Assembly (NCBI RefSeq): GCF_051020985.1
Contig: NC_135010.1
Span: forward strand, 742,001 to 806,000
DNA from: Nomia melanderi
Lineage: Eukaryota > Arthropoda > Insecta > Hymenoptera > Halictidae
DNA: 64,000 nucleotides
Direction of reading: 5' to 3'
This document shows, in pieces, positions 48,513 through 60,394 of the stretch. Under the pieces are notes generated by a model, which saw nothing but the letters and a program-made list of their open reading frames with translations, did not search any database and was not told the DNA's origin. Every line of letters begins with the position of its first letter. The first letter of the stretch is position 1. Both the position numbers and the translations under genes were made by a program.

Positions 48513-48795
48513 ACAAGGGAAGGTATCGAATCCGGAAATTCAACAAATTATGAAACTTTGTGTGTAAGTAGAGTAAGTCAAATCTAATACATTGCAATTT
48601 TTCTTCATGCCGAATTTCATTTTGAAGGGATGAAACCTTGAAAAACTATCAACCTTTTTTTCCTGTAGGTCATCTTGAGGACGGTAAGAGATAGCGAAAA
48701 AATATGTAAACAAAAAATACACTGTTACTTTTCGTCTATAAAATTGTAAAATAAAAATTTCCAAGTCAATCATTTTCAAAATCAAAATGTTGGAT
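48513..48795 (+). mobile_element. Long-arm MITE, family M, half copy
   Basis: The terminus (ACAAGGGAAGGTATCGAATC) and arm (ATGAAACTTTGTGTGTAAGT, GAGTAAGTCAAATCTAATAC) match the left half of the full copy at 33228. The right terminus is missing. A 124-codon minus-strand frame partly overlapping it is incidental. Confidence 0.7.
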
Positions 48796-48954
48796 TTTTT
48801 GACAAATTTAATTATCTGTTCTGTGTGGATTCGTTTGCGAGAATGAAAATCGCGTAAAAAGAGTATTTCAGTACAAAAAAAGCAAAGTATTGGAAAGAAA
48901 AGGTGACATAAATTTTAGAAATACATATTTCTTTTTAATAATTTAACAAAAAAT

Positions 48955-49125
48955 TAATCAATTTAAATTTTAATTCTTTTCTTTTTATATGTATGTTTCC
49001 TGTTATTAGCTTCTTTTTTACTAAAGATTTTGTTGATAAGTGACTGTTCTTTTAATATCCATTTGGTGGTTATAATATTACAAAATAGAAATTAATGTAA
49101 TTTTTGCATTTGTCTGAACTACAAT
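48955..49125 (-). mobile_element. Family N fragment, inverted relative to next copy
   Basis: About 165 bases are the reverse complement of 49490-49655 with only a handful of differences; for example CCTGTTATTAGCTTCTTTTT pairs with the 49600 region. The low divergence suggests a recent event: either a second insertion truncated at both ends, or an inverted duplication. Confidence 0.75.
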
Positions 49126-49371
49126 TACAATATTTTAGGAAACAAAAGTATATTTCATTTGGTGTCACTAAACTCAGATTGCGTAAATTGATATCGCGCA
49201 CAAACAATACCGCGTAAATACTGTTATAATTTATCGCATAAAAAGGGACTCGCCTAAATACAGGAACAACTGTATTCTAGGATTCGCATTGAAAGTCAGG
49301 TTGTTGGACTTCGTTAAATGTATATTTTTAAAGGCTTTAACGTAGAGACAAGATTTAGCCATAATTAAATA

Positions 49372-49880
49372 TACACTTAGCCCTCAATTTACACGGCATT
49401 TGAATTGCACGGTTTCAGTTTAACACGATTGAAGAAGAACGGAAGAACTTCCATTTACGCGACACTTGCATTTCCCTTTAACACGGTCAGTTCAGACAAA
49501 TGCAAAAATTACATTAATTTCTATTTTGCAATATTATAACCATCAAATGGATATTAAAAGAACAGTCTCTTATCAACAAAATCTTTAGTAAAAAAAGAAG
49601 TTAATAACAGGAAACATACATATAAGAAGAGAAGAATTAAAATTGAAATTGATTTACATGATATATAAAACAAATCGTTATAAGAGAAAACGGATGATAT
49701 CGGTAATTTCTTGTAATATATTTTATACTAAAAATAAATAATATTGTTTTATACAGATTTGTTAAATTTATTGCATATGTATTTCTTTTTAATGTGCATT
49801 GCGGACTCGAATTACACGATTTCAATTAACACGGCATTTTTGAGGAACCAATTTACCATGTAAATCGAGGGTTGGGTGTA
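49372..49880. mobile_element. Family N element, TA-flanked, 509 bp
   Basis: TACACTTAGCCCTCAATTTA at the left and TAAATCGAGGGTTGGGTGTA at the right form inverted ends, each starting or ending with TA, as expected of a Tc1/mariner-type target duplication. Further inward both sides carry ACACGGCATTT-like words. No transposase is present, so it is non-autonomous. Confidence 0.75.
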
Positions 49881-51295
49881 ATAACATTTTTATGAATAAA
49901 ACTGTCGTTCTAATGTGTAAATGGCTTCATTTATATAGTGTATTAAGTCATTCATTTAAAGTGTACGTAACTCGCAATTATTTATTATGTAATTTCACTT
50001 GTAATCTAGCATATCAATTTAATATCGTAAAAGACTTGACATAAGTGTAGTAAATACACATAATTATTACTTTGCTAAGTAAATTACGAATTCGTAACGT
50101 GCCTGATACTACATGTGTCGTAAATAAGTTAGCATATGAACGAGATCGATGGATCAAAATTCACATGAAGATAGTAGTAGTGGCGTTAAATTTGTCACAG
50201 AGATACCTTCATCTAGCCATTAATAACTGATAACATGTTTTCAATTTTTCATACTTAGCGAAAGGTAATGATAGAAAATATTGACGATACCATGTGATAT
50301 TATTAAAGTAACTCTTGATGATATCCTTTATAATTGACTCACTTTTTAAATGAATGATACGAATGAAATGAAACGTGTTAAATATTAATTATCAGTTAAT
50401 GAAGGTACTATTTACTTATCCAATATACCGTGTAACGTTCAGTATTTGAGTTGGTAGAGAAACGTGGTTGTATGAGATAATCTTGCATTTAGCCTGCATC
50501 ACTTTGAGCTTCCACTCTTCGCTGTTAATTGAATTATAAATAAGATTCTGGAATGCACAGAAGATTATATGAAAAAATTAATCAATGATATAAAATAAAA
50601 TTGTCTTTCTTAAAAACTTATTTTCATAGAAATAAGCAAACAACGTACAATAAAATAAAGAAAAATATTATTAAATAATATATTAAATATTTAAAAAGAG
50701 ACAAATTTTTAAATTGAAATTTATATCTTCTTGATTTGTATTTTACGTAGATTGTTTAATCTTCTGTCGATTATTCCACCTGTCGATTCAGTGAAGTCAA
50801 CCATGTGTACGTGTACTTTACAAATTTTCGTTCCTGATTTTCTTGAAGATAAAGTCTGAAGTGTAGAACCAGTTACGGAACACTTTGTATAAAACAGTTG
50901 AAACTATGGACTAAGGCTCAGAAAACAGATAGAAGCAGAGCACGAGATTATAAAGTAAGAACCTTCCTATTTGAATATTTCAATGTTCTACAATTTGGAC
51001 GTCCTATTATCGGTATGTAGTAGATACGTATTACAAAAGGTAATTAGACGAAACAAAATTCTGATTATAAGGATTTTGTTTGAAACCCTACACATTTACG
51101 CACGTTGAAAAATAAACGTAATACAATATAACTTGAAACCAATAATTTGAAACTGAAAATATAATAGTCAAAGTAGACCGGTTTTCAATTTGGCTGCTAA
51201 CATAAGTTTTTATAAGAATACAACATTTATAATTATTTATCTGAAGACACTGGAAAATTTTTAAGAATAAGTATAATATTAGAAATATTGTTCTT
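49881..51295. other. AT-rich gene-free stretch
   Basis: Nothing recognisable beyond short AT-driven frames. Confidence 0.5.
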
Positions 51296-51540
51296 ATATG
51301 TAAGTAGAGTAAGTCAAGGATAATATATTGCATTTTTTTGTGTGGCGAATTTCATTTTGAACAGGTAAAACCATCCCTTGAAAAATTGCAAATTTTTCTT
51401 TTTCATAGATTATCTTGAGAACGGCAAAAGATAGCGAAAAAAGATTCAACAAAAAATACATTGCACTTTCATGTCTATAAAATTACAACATATAATTTTT
51501 TTAAAAGTATAAATTTTTCAAAATTTTGTTTTTGAAATTG
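51296..51540 (+). mobile_element. Long-arm MITE, family M, partial copy
   Basis: It begins inside the arm (TATGTAAGTAGAGTAAGTCA) and continues through AAATTTTTCTTTTTCATAGA and ACGGCAAAAGATAGCGAAAA, in register with the full copy at 33228. Both termini are missing. Confidence 0.65.
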
Positions 51541-52851
51541 ATTGATTTGAAAATTGTCTAAACTCGCTAATTGTCGTTATTCTTTTTTTGATGATGGCAT
51601 ATGGGTGAAATAATGATTCAGAAAACGATTTTATCCTATGAATTGATGTTTACCTTTTACCAGGAATACATAGTTATTGTAATGTTGCAGCAGCAATCGA
51701 TAATTCGCTCGTTATCTTCATACTTAACAGGGGGTTACTGTTTGGATTAAACGTTTGTTGGAAAATAAATCATAATAATGTTCAAAAATCTGTTTTCAGT
51801 ATTTCCATAGAGTAATGCCTAATATTACTCTGTATAAATAAAGTATTTTTAATTAATGTGTTTTCTTGAAGTGGATACGGTACACTATTGCTTAAAGAAT
51901 TAAAATGATCAAAAAGTGTTTTTAATAAAATTGCTTGATTGGAAGACGGATATCATGCAATGTAAGTTGTATTTTGTAGACAGAGTGATAGGGAAGTTTC
52001 GAAGTTAATTCCATTTTTTTTTTAACGCAACTATATAATTTTGAATATAGTAGTCGATTTATCTCATTTCCTATAGAAAATTATTCTATTTATGTCGAAA
52101 ACTATTGATTTAGAGAATATGTTAATTTAACTAACTGTGGTTTTCGGATAACAACAATTTTATAGTTTTTTTTATTATATTTGATATCAATTTATGATGA
52201 ATTTTCCAATTAGTTTCTTGAATGACTACTCTGATATGAATTATCATCCAAAGACGACAACGGCAATTAATTAGATAAATTTTTCTAAAACAACCTTTCG
52301 ATATCTAGATTCATTTTTTAGAATTTTCCTGTCATCTTCAGGATAAATAATTATGAATATTGGATTGCTTAATTATTATCATCATCTTTGAAAATTATTA
52401 TTGTTTTATTATTATTTGAAAATTTCTTTACTTTAAACGTAAGTCCCTCTTAAAAACAAATTTTGAACAGACAGTTTATATGAGATATAGCACATTAATT
52501 GATTTTTATCTGTACTTTTGAGTAAAACATTTCGCATTCGAGAAGTTGCATGAATTCGACGCGGGCATTTAATTTATAATTTGAGAAGAACCGATGTTAT
52601 TGCAATTCGTGTTCTGTGCAATCTCAGAAAAGTAAGTGGCCAAATTTTTGTAACGCATTCTACATCTAAGAACGAAGAAGGGTTGTATAAACATAGTATC
52701 GGAAGTACTTCCTTTTCTAGATAGAGACACTGTTTGCTATTTCATGATATGAAAAGTTGACATATAAAGAATTATGAGCATTGTCAACATTGTTCTCTGA
52801 TAAAATTCAAAGCGGCGAAGTAAGTATGTAGCTGAGTAAGTTATCCTGACA
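51541..52851. other. AT-rich gene-free stretch
   Basis: No features were recognised. Upstream of the following transposase fragment no further transposase blocks could be read. Confidence 0.45.
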
Positions 52852-53067
52852 TTGAAGACAGACGTAACATCGGCAATACGTGCCCGAGTGTGGTTTATGT
52901 ACGATGGAGTTCCGCCCCATTTTAGTCGAACTGTTCCGGAATACCTTAACAACAATTACACCAATCAGTGGATTCACAGAGAAGGTCCAATTGTACGGAT
53001 TGCACGTTCTCTTGATTTAGCACCTTTGGCTTTTTATTTATGGGGACACTCGAAACATTTAATTTGA
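52852..53067 (+). pseudogene. DDE transposase fragment, DD41D-type spacing
   Basis: The stretch MYDGVPPHFSRTVPEYLNNN through WIHREGP to RSLDLAPLAFYLWG matches the end of the catalytic core seen in many ant and bee IS630/Tc1/mariner transposases, usually DGAPPHFSxxVxxYL, WIGRGGP and RSPDLTPLDFFLWG. From the Asp of YDG to the position normally Asp in PLDF there are 41 intervening residues, as in the DD41D group. Here that residue is Ala, so catalysis would be lost. Only about 70 residues remain. No termini were identified. Confidence 0.75.
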
Positions 53068-54240
53068 AAGGAAGATGTAATTTACTCTGGAATATTTAAA
53101 ATACTGTGTCTTCTGGATGTGATAAAATTCAATTTTTGAAGTGATAAAATGAAATGTGCTTTATTTTTATGTTTTGCCGTTGAAAGTCCTTCTCTATAAT
53201 GTCTTCAAGTAAGATTTAATTTATTATAGTTCACACTCCATTATAAATAAAAAGAGATTATAAATTGGAAAAAATACATTTTTGGCTGTATAGTTATATG
53301 ATTTTAACTAATCGTTCAGTTTATTAGAAATCGTGACATAAACTTTTAATAAGTCAAAATGCATTAAATTAATAGTATTCGTTACTAGTATTATTAATAT
53401 TTACTTTGTCTTATTATATTCGAATAATAATATAATAATGAACAAAAATATGAATATAAAATATGAAATAGAAAAAGAAATTGTACAATATAATTAAGGT
53501 GGGAATTTTCTGTTGTAACAGTGAAATCTACTAACCTTTCAATGTTTTCTTTTGAAAAATTATTAACAATTTTGGAGAAACAATTTTCTAATTAATTTTT
53601 TATCGGTATTAAATCAACAATTATCACCCTCTTCGACAGTACAACAATTATCTGCTGCACTGTAGAACTTATAATAATCATCAAAATCTAAAAAATAATA
53701 AAGTTTCTTAAAGTTAAATAGTTTATATGCTGGGATTATACTAATTTCTGACAAAAATTATACAACTTTTACATTTTTAATACGAAATTGAACACTTTCC
53801 AATTGAAAGTATTTATTTTCATTATTTTTAGTTTTAAAACATTGCTATAATTGTTATTTAACAACAACAATTTGTAACCAGATTCATAAGCAGCACGAGC
53901 TTATTATGTCTTAATTTGTGGTATGCTTGTGCAATCAAAAATTCATAAGCTTTTCATAATAATTACCGGGAGAGGAAGTTGCATACATAGCATTCTTTGC
54001 TATCTTACAATATGCAACTTTTGTAATGTAATATTGTTTATATATTTTTAACATAAATAATAATAATACTTTTTTTGTTCCCCGGGTGCCTGTTTAACTT
54101 TGTTGATTATACTATTGAAAGTTTAGAAGTCTAGAAGAAATTATTTACGTTGCCAAATCATTATTTTAGAAGTTATTTAAATTGTAATCCGTAATTTATG
54201 TTTGTATTCAAACGGAAGAATGTATTTTCTAGCGTTAACT
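53068..54240. other. AT-rich gene-free stretch
   Basis: No gene or complete repeat was recognised. Confidence 0.5.
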
Positions 54241-54407
54241 TTAACCCCCTTGTTCTGTGTCGGCGTTTACTACACACGTTAAAGATTGATAATAGATAAG
54301 TAATATTTAATTTATATTAAAAATAAATAAATGACATTCAGATTTGTAGAATTCAATTTAAAATTTTCATTACGAGCCTGACACGTTTTTATAAGGCGGG
54401 GGGTTAA
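54241..54407. mobile_element. TTAA MITE, P2-like
   Basis: TTAACCCCCTTGTTCTGTGT at the left (TTAA 54241-54244) faces ACACGTTTTTATAAGGCGGG and GGGTTAA at the right (TTAA 54404-54407). The termini share the CCCC start and an inward GTGTCxG word, but alignment needs a gap. Length is 167 bases, shorter than other P2 copies. Confidence 0.5.
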
Positions 54408-54444
54408 ACACGTAAATAATTTATTACTAGTATCACCTTGCAGT

Positions 54445-54753
54445 ATGAAGTTCATTCTTGCTCTATCATTCTCGCTTTTAGTTCCTGAATGTTTTCAAGA
54501 CTCGGAAAGCTATTACGAAGGAAACATCGTATCGCTAGAAACAGTCTCGCGATGCATTGGGGACGGAAGTGACGTTATATTAGAAAATAAATCGAATGTG
54601 TACTATAACATTTTTTTATACAATGCTTATGGTAGTTCCCGATTCAATCGATGTTGCCATTTAGTTTCTATATTTTTGATATTATTTTTTTATATTATTA
54701 ATGATATATTGACACCAAATGTCCTATATTTTATCACTTGTAAAAGTGTGTAG
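54445..54753 (+). CDS. Unrecognised small ORF with signal-peptide-like start
   Basis: A 102-codon frame starts at ATG 54445 with MKFILALSFSLLVPECFQ, which looks like a secretion signal. About 35 residues of balanced composition follow (for example SRCIGDGSDVILENKS), then a low-complexity hydrophobic tail encoded by AT-rich DNA. The first 150 bases are GC-richer than the rest. An acceptor-like TATCACCTTGCAG lies directly before the ATG. I do not recognise a family. It may be a real exon whose coding part ends early, or chance. Confidence 0.2.
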   Translation: MKFILALSFSLLVPECFQDSESYYEGNIVSLETVSRCIGDGSDVILENKSNVYYNIFLYNAYGSSRFNRCCHLVSIFLILFFYIINDILTPNVLYFITCKSV

Positions 54754-57418
54754 AAACATTTATGAATGATCCATTGTTACTAATATTTCATTTTCGTTAT
54801 AATTTTACACAAAATAGCAATTAGGAGCAACTTAGAGCAATGAAACTCAGAAGCTATCGCATCATGCTTAGGACTTGTATCTACTGTATATAGTAGTTGT
54901 ATATACTAGTCAGACACGGTATTATATAACTACAGCGGAATCTGCTTATTATGATCACTTTAGAACTTGCAAGGTTTGATAACAATAGCCGGCTAATAAC
55001 ATTAAACAGAAGACAAAAAATTTTCATTGTTGAATTGAATTGCTTAGAAACAATTATGACATTTATAAATTGTATATCCTACGTCATCTTTTCAGCAACG
55101 TATCCATCTCTATTCACCGCCCCAGTATGTTTTGAAAAGCTCCAAGGAAGGCTCTGCGTGTTTCCAAAGAAACACTGATACGAACAGTGAAAGAAATAAA
55201 TTTTGAAGAAAAAGTTCATTGAATACGAATTTCTTAAGAATTTTCATCGTTTCTTCCCAAATGTAATTATCACAATTAATTACAACTATGATGCCCGATT
55301 ATAATAACAATAACTGTTTAATAACGTTATTCATATTTACACTAACCATTTCTACTGTACATTCTGAACCATTAATATTAAAGAAATATGTAATTTAAAT
55401 TGTTTAATAACGTTTCTGATTTACATTTTCCGTGGAATTATTGTATTTCAGATTAATTCATCCGTCATAGGACTTCCTGCAGACAATGATATAAGGGATC
55501 GAACATGTTAAAGAAATGACGACTTTCTTCTTCCCTTCTTACAAAGAAGCTTTCCTTCTTCTTATATATTTAAGAAGATTTTAGATTGCCATCTAGTGGA
55601 AGAATAAAACCATTTTTAAATATCATTATCATCGTTTCTCTTATTTCTATCATTTTGTGCTAGTATTAGTCTGTAGATTTGAAACTATAGAAATCAGAAA
55701 TCTTTTTGAAACGTGAATTGAAAATATTATAAATGCTACTCTCTCCGTTTGAAAATATGACATACATTTTGAATTTTTCCTGTTCGAAAATATAATATAC
55801 ATTTATAATTTTAATTGATCAGAATGATTTTATTTATGAAATAGTTACGTATCTAGTAAAACAAAAAATAATACAATAAGTTTTAATTTAACGAGGACGT
55901 TGCAGACTTTACAGCTTCTACGGAACATGATAATGTTATTTATAATCGTCCCTGACGACGAAGTTTTGCCTTATTAACGTGCAGAATCTTATACTGAAAC
56001 AATTTTTAGAGTAAATCATTACGTTGGTTAAGTATGAATTGCTTTAATTTGGGATCTCTTCTTTAAAATTCAATACAGTTTTTATCAAAATTCGCCATTT
56101 TGTAAAAACAGCGGGTTACTTTAATTTGTCTGAAGTACGTGGTCTTTTTCTGTCAATCACTTTTGACATATATGAAGCTATTTCTGTACCATTTGTTTAT
56201 TAGTTGCCTAGGAACCAGTTATTTAAAAATAAAAACAAAGAAATCGAGATAATATTAATTTCGTGAATCCCACATTTTTTAAGAGAGTATAATGTAACAA
56301 ATAAAATAAATATAGTATAATATAATAATATATGTAATATTATGTTAACATTATTTATATGCAACATCAAATTTCAGAAAGTAAAAAAGTAAAAAAAGAC
56401 AACATTAATTCTCACATAAGAAACATTGCTGACTCTATACTAGTGAATTAAGTTTGAATCGTATCTTTTATCGTCATTGATGTAGAACGTACATGTTTTG
56501 TTGTGAATTGTAGAATGCTTTATAACTCATAGTACAATTATAAAGATGATGATTCAACGCAAATGCAAAAAAAACCTTCCAGAATGTTCCCTTAACTGCA
56601 TATATGATACAAGAGAAAGAAATAAAACGATCACGCTGTTTTCTCTCTCTCAAAGTGACTATATATTCCAAATTGTTTTATACGAAGAAACATGTGTATC
56701 TACATATTAAGTGCATAAATGGTTTTAAAATACAATATCGAATTGTATCTATAATGATTTCCATCAAAGACAATCGCCCTTGTAAATTTGTTTTATACGA
56801 ATGAGTTAATACTTTAAAAAAAGTAGAAACATAAACCATGTTTATGGTTTTCTATTCACGTGTACATAACGAATTTTCAAATTCGATAACCTGGAAAGCG
56901 AAGCATCATATGAAAAGTATTTGTTTTATATTTTCGACTTGGTCTTGCGTGTAGAACAACCACTTGCTCGTGAAAAATCGTGGTTAGTACACGGTTGAAA
57001 TTTAAACTCAATTGTTTCGAAAACGAAGCGAGTTACGAACTAAATTTATTCTACATTTCCAACTTACATTTTTATGCAAAATTGCTGTAGTTTATGTTGA
57101 GATACTGATGATAATAAGGCACCACGCAGATCCGTATAATGGAACGTTAATATAAAACTACATGTAAAATATCATTTCATGAATATTTAAAAATTATCTT
57201 TCGCAATTAAAGTCCATGATAATATTTTTTGACATAATAAGAGCTGCGAATGGACAAGTACTGAAATCTGTTTAGATATAATTTAGTACGGAATTTAAAA
57301 GCTATATGAAATTTTCAGTACTGAAAACATAATGGAAAATGGGTAAATGATTTTTAAGATTGAAAAACTCGATAAGAATCGATTATAAATGTCATACGAT
57401 AGTACAAATAGATAGTAT
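54754..57418. other. AT-rich gene-free stretch
   Basis: No supported gene. An acceptor-like sequence at about 55096 (CATCTTTTCAG) precedes 37 open codons, but nothing else supports an exon there. Confidence 0.45.
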
Positions 57419-57645
57419 TTAACACTAAAACTACCGAGCAGTTAAATTGACTTTTTGACATTCGTCTATAGAAACTTCAAGAACGCATCTATTGAGACTT
57501 CAATTGGTTCATAATACAGTTTGCGTATTGCTGAATCGATTTTTGAAATAATTTCTCAGAAAAATATCTGTTATCTTTTCAATAATTACAAAAATAATGA
57601 ATTAAGAATTGGTCATTTTAACCGATCCGGTACGTTTAGTGTTAA
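57419..57645. mobile_element. TTAA MITE, family P1, best preserved
   Basis: TTAACACTAAAACTACCGAG at the left and CCGGTACGTTTAGTGTTAA at the right are near-perfect inverse ends with TTAA at both extremes. Length is 227 bases, identical to the copy at 61881-62107. Non-coding. Confidence 0.8.
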
Positions 57646-57932
57646 AATGACAATCAAATGATTGAAGTGTAGAAAGAAAAGATTAGAAATCTTAATTCGC
57701 GCGATCTCCATGAAATATTAATACTTATTAGGTTAGCGTAGTACAGAATACCTTTCTGAAGCAATTCAGTGTCAATTACCTTCCCTTTCTCGTTCGTACT
57801 ATGGATCGTAGACATCTGAACGCAGTAATGATGGCAGAGATCGTACCTCGTAATTTTAGAACAATCACTTCTATCATTCTAAATTCCGCCTCTCGTATTC
57901 TCATAATGTCAGCTCAGACCACTCCAACTTAC

Positions 57933-58066
57933 CATCTACATCGGTTTCTTCGTGCTCATCGCGTAGTTCGTCGGCAGTAGGTCGTGATCTTCTTAGATGC
58001 GTGGAATTGTCGCAACGAAACTCATTATCTCGTGTCGAGAAACAGAACAAGCTGTCTAACCGCCGC
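57933..58066 (-). CDS. Probable minus-strand coding exon, 134 nt
   Basis: On the minus strand a strong pyrimidine tract and acceptor (TCTCCTTCCCTCTCTAAG) is followed by 134 bases that are open in only one frame and end at the donor GTAAGTTGG. The translation reads RRLDSLFCFSTRDNEFRC, then DNSTHLRRSRPTADELRDEH and EETDVD. It enters after two bases of a codon and leaves after one. An alternative is a first exon using the in-frame ATG at 58089. GC is higher than in the flanks. I do not recognise the protein. Its acidic, charged C-terminal half suggests a cytoplasmic or linker segment. No adjacent exons were identified. Confidence 0.5.
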
Positions 58067-58089
58067 CTTAGAGAGGGAAGGAGAGACAT

Positions 58090-58969
58090 TGATCAATGAT
58101 ATGAAAAATAGTACGCAAATACGATCATATTATGCGAAATTAAGTATTTAATTCGATTCAGTGAGACATGCTTTACTTTATCAAATTTATTCGATTATTT
58201 TATACGAATTATTATTCTTCTGACTTCAACGTTTTAATATGAATGGCTCTGTAAGATCGACATCGTCGATTCAAATTAAAAATTTTAATTAAGCTCATGC
58301 GACATTTAAAATAGTAGTATGCACATATAATGGAAAGCTTTATCAATTATCTTCTTCAGGAATGAAAATTTTCTGACTCTGTACATTTAAACGTATGTCT
58401 GTATGTAAAACAAAAATTGTATGTAGAAGCTTACATTTATTGGATTATATCTGTAACTTATCATTGAAATTGCGTACTTTCTACGATAACAGTGCAAATG
58501 TAAACGTCTGCCATTAACGGTGGACGGATTGTGAAGTATGTGCTAAATTTGTATGTCTAGTTATGGAATTTTACCTGAACATATTAACAAGTTTACTAAT
58601 ACAAGATCCCTTTCCAATAAAACTAAAAGTTCTGTAAGTATCTATTGCATAATCGAAGTTTTCAAATTGATTTATGAATATAAATTCATAGTAATTTAAT
58701 ATTCGCAATTAATTACCGTTATAAATAGCCGTGGCCCATTGCAATATAAATACTGAAGAATATTAATCCAGCTTCCAACTTTTCCTAACGTTCACAATGG
58801 TAATTAACCGTAAAATGGTAATCGTAATTAAAATTGATAATTAGAACGTAGAAAAACCGTTAAACTCCCCGGCTTCCTTCATCTTCATAATCAAACATTT
58901 TTTAATCAAATATTTGCCAGTGTCGATAATTATACGATTACTAGATGTAATATTCCTTGAAAAAACGAA
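58090..58969. other. AT-rich stretch upstream of the CpG-rich block
   Basis: No gene or repeat was recognised. Confidence 0.45.
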
Positions 58970-60394
58970 CCGAAACGAACGCGGAGCGGAGCGAAGTTTC
59001 CGCGGAGCCCGTTCTCCACCATAGCACCATCAAAATTAACCGGTATCATAGGCACGCCATGTCACCGATTACAGGGCTCTGGAAGTTGCTTTAACGAAAC
59101 TCGTTACCTGGTACCAGGGACATCTAGAAGCAGGCAAGAGGGATGCGGCGAACCAGTCGACCAAGCAGCTGTAACGGAGAAAGAAACAGGAACTCAAACA
59201 GCATGAGCCCGAAGAGAAACGAAGACTGGCGTAGGCTTCTAGTTGTGGAAGTCCGCGGGAGGGAAAAAGATGAAAACGTAGTCGCCGGGACGGAGGAGAG
59301 GTAGCATAGACATCCAGCGACAGAGAAAGAAACGTCGAAAGAAAAACCGGCTAGAAAGGGACAGGGGGAATCCAAAAGAAGACAGAGAGACAGCGATACA
59401 GAGAAAGAGGCGTATAAAAGAGGATAGTCGAAGCGATGGTTAGAGGAGGATGAGGATGAGGAGTAGGAAGAGGAGGCGGAGGAGGAGGCGGAGGAGGAGG
59501 AGAGATTTGTGAAGGTACGAGAAAGCAGCAGAGGTACCAGCAGTGGCAGCAGCAGTGCCCGGGCATCAGGGCACACAGTTTGGTTGGCGCAGGCGCTAGC
59601 CGGTAGACGGTTCCTGGTGCGGGCTGCAGGCGGTAGAGGGTAGAGAGAAGCGAGGGAGGTGGATGTCGGAGGGTGCCCGTAGGAAGTTTATCGGCGGCGA
59701 GTGGTGGTGGGTGGAAGTGGTGCCTTCGGAGGTGGGGTTGTAGGTAGATGGTGGAGGTGGAGGTGAAAGCAGGAGCATACTCCGTACACCGAGGATTTCC
59801 AGGCAGCAGACAGTCTACGGCCCGGGACAGAGGGACCAGGACCAGCCTCGGGAAGGAGAGCTTGTCGTGGACCCTCTTCCTCTTCCTTATTAATACGTGC
59901 GAGTCAACGCATTTTCGAGTGTTTTCGTGGCCTTGACGGCTCACGAGATTTTCACACCCTTCGCGAAGGATACGGGAAGACGTTCCTTTTTTTTTTCGAT
60001 CGCGATTTCGCGCGATCGACCGCGGGACCTTGCTAATTCCAGTGCCGGAGTTTCGATAACCGATTCCACTTGTGTGAACGTGGACGTTTGCCGGCCGTGT
60101 ATATCCGTGAGGGTTCAACAGTCAGTGGTAAAGGTGAGAAGAGCACGAAACGGAAGAAGTGGAGATGAGAGCAGTCGTTCGGCCGGGGACTGCTCGGAGC
60201 ACGTGCCTCGCACGCAGAAGGCGCTCCGAGCGGCATCAGGTGCGCTAATCGGGGACCGATCTACGAAACAAAGTGAGACGAATAATAGAACGTTGCTCTA
60301 CGAATCGCTCGTGCGAATCGCCGTACTCTTTTAAGCCTAGCGTCGTCTTGCTCGGACCGGGTTGTTCGTTTTTCGGGACTACTGATCAGCAGGA
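58970..60394 (+). promoter_or_regulatory. CpG-rich promoter and 5' UTR region
   Basis: This is the most GC-rich and CpG-rich block of the window, ending at the start codon of the exon at 60395. It contains an arthropod-type initiator word TCAGTG at 60122-60127, a near-palindrome CGATCGCGATTTCGCGCGAT (about 59997-60016) after a T-run, and a purine-rich GGA/GAG tract at 59440-59515. A plus-strand frame of 145 codons (59897-60334) is in the same frame as the downstream ATG but stops 20 codons before it, so the ATG at 60395 begins a new frame. Promoter status is inferred from position and composition. Confidence 0.5.
59440..59515. repeat. GGA/GAG purine-rich microsatellite
   Basis: Imperfect GAG, GGA and GAT triplets run for about 75 bases (AGGAGGATGAGGATGAGGAG, then GAGGCGGAGGAGGAGGCGG). 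On the opposite strand this gives poly-Ser or poly-Pro translations and explains the long antisense frames in this block. Confidence 0.85.

Noticed and set aside
48223..48597. 124-codon minus-strand frame
   Set aside because: Its upstream third lies in a family M MITE, and the rest has no recognisable domain.
55097..55194. Acceptor-like site followed by 37 open codons
   Set aside because: Two frames are open, and there is no donor, promoter, poly(A) signal or family match to support it.
59351..60118. 255-codon minus-strand open frame, and the 150-codon frame beside it
   Set aside because: The translation is poly-Pro, poly-Ser and similar low-complexity sequence caused by the GGA/GAG tract and high GC. 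The block is better explained as promoter and leader of the plus-strand gene.
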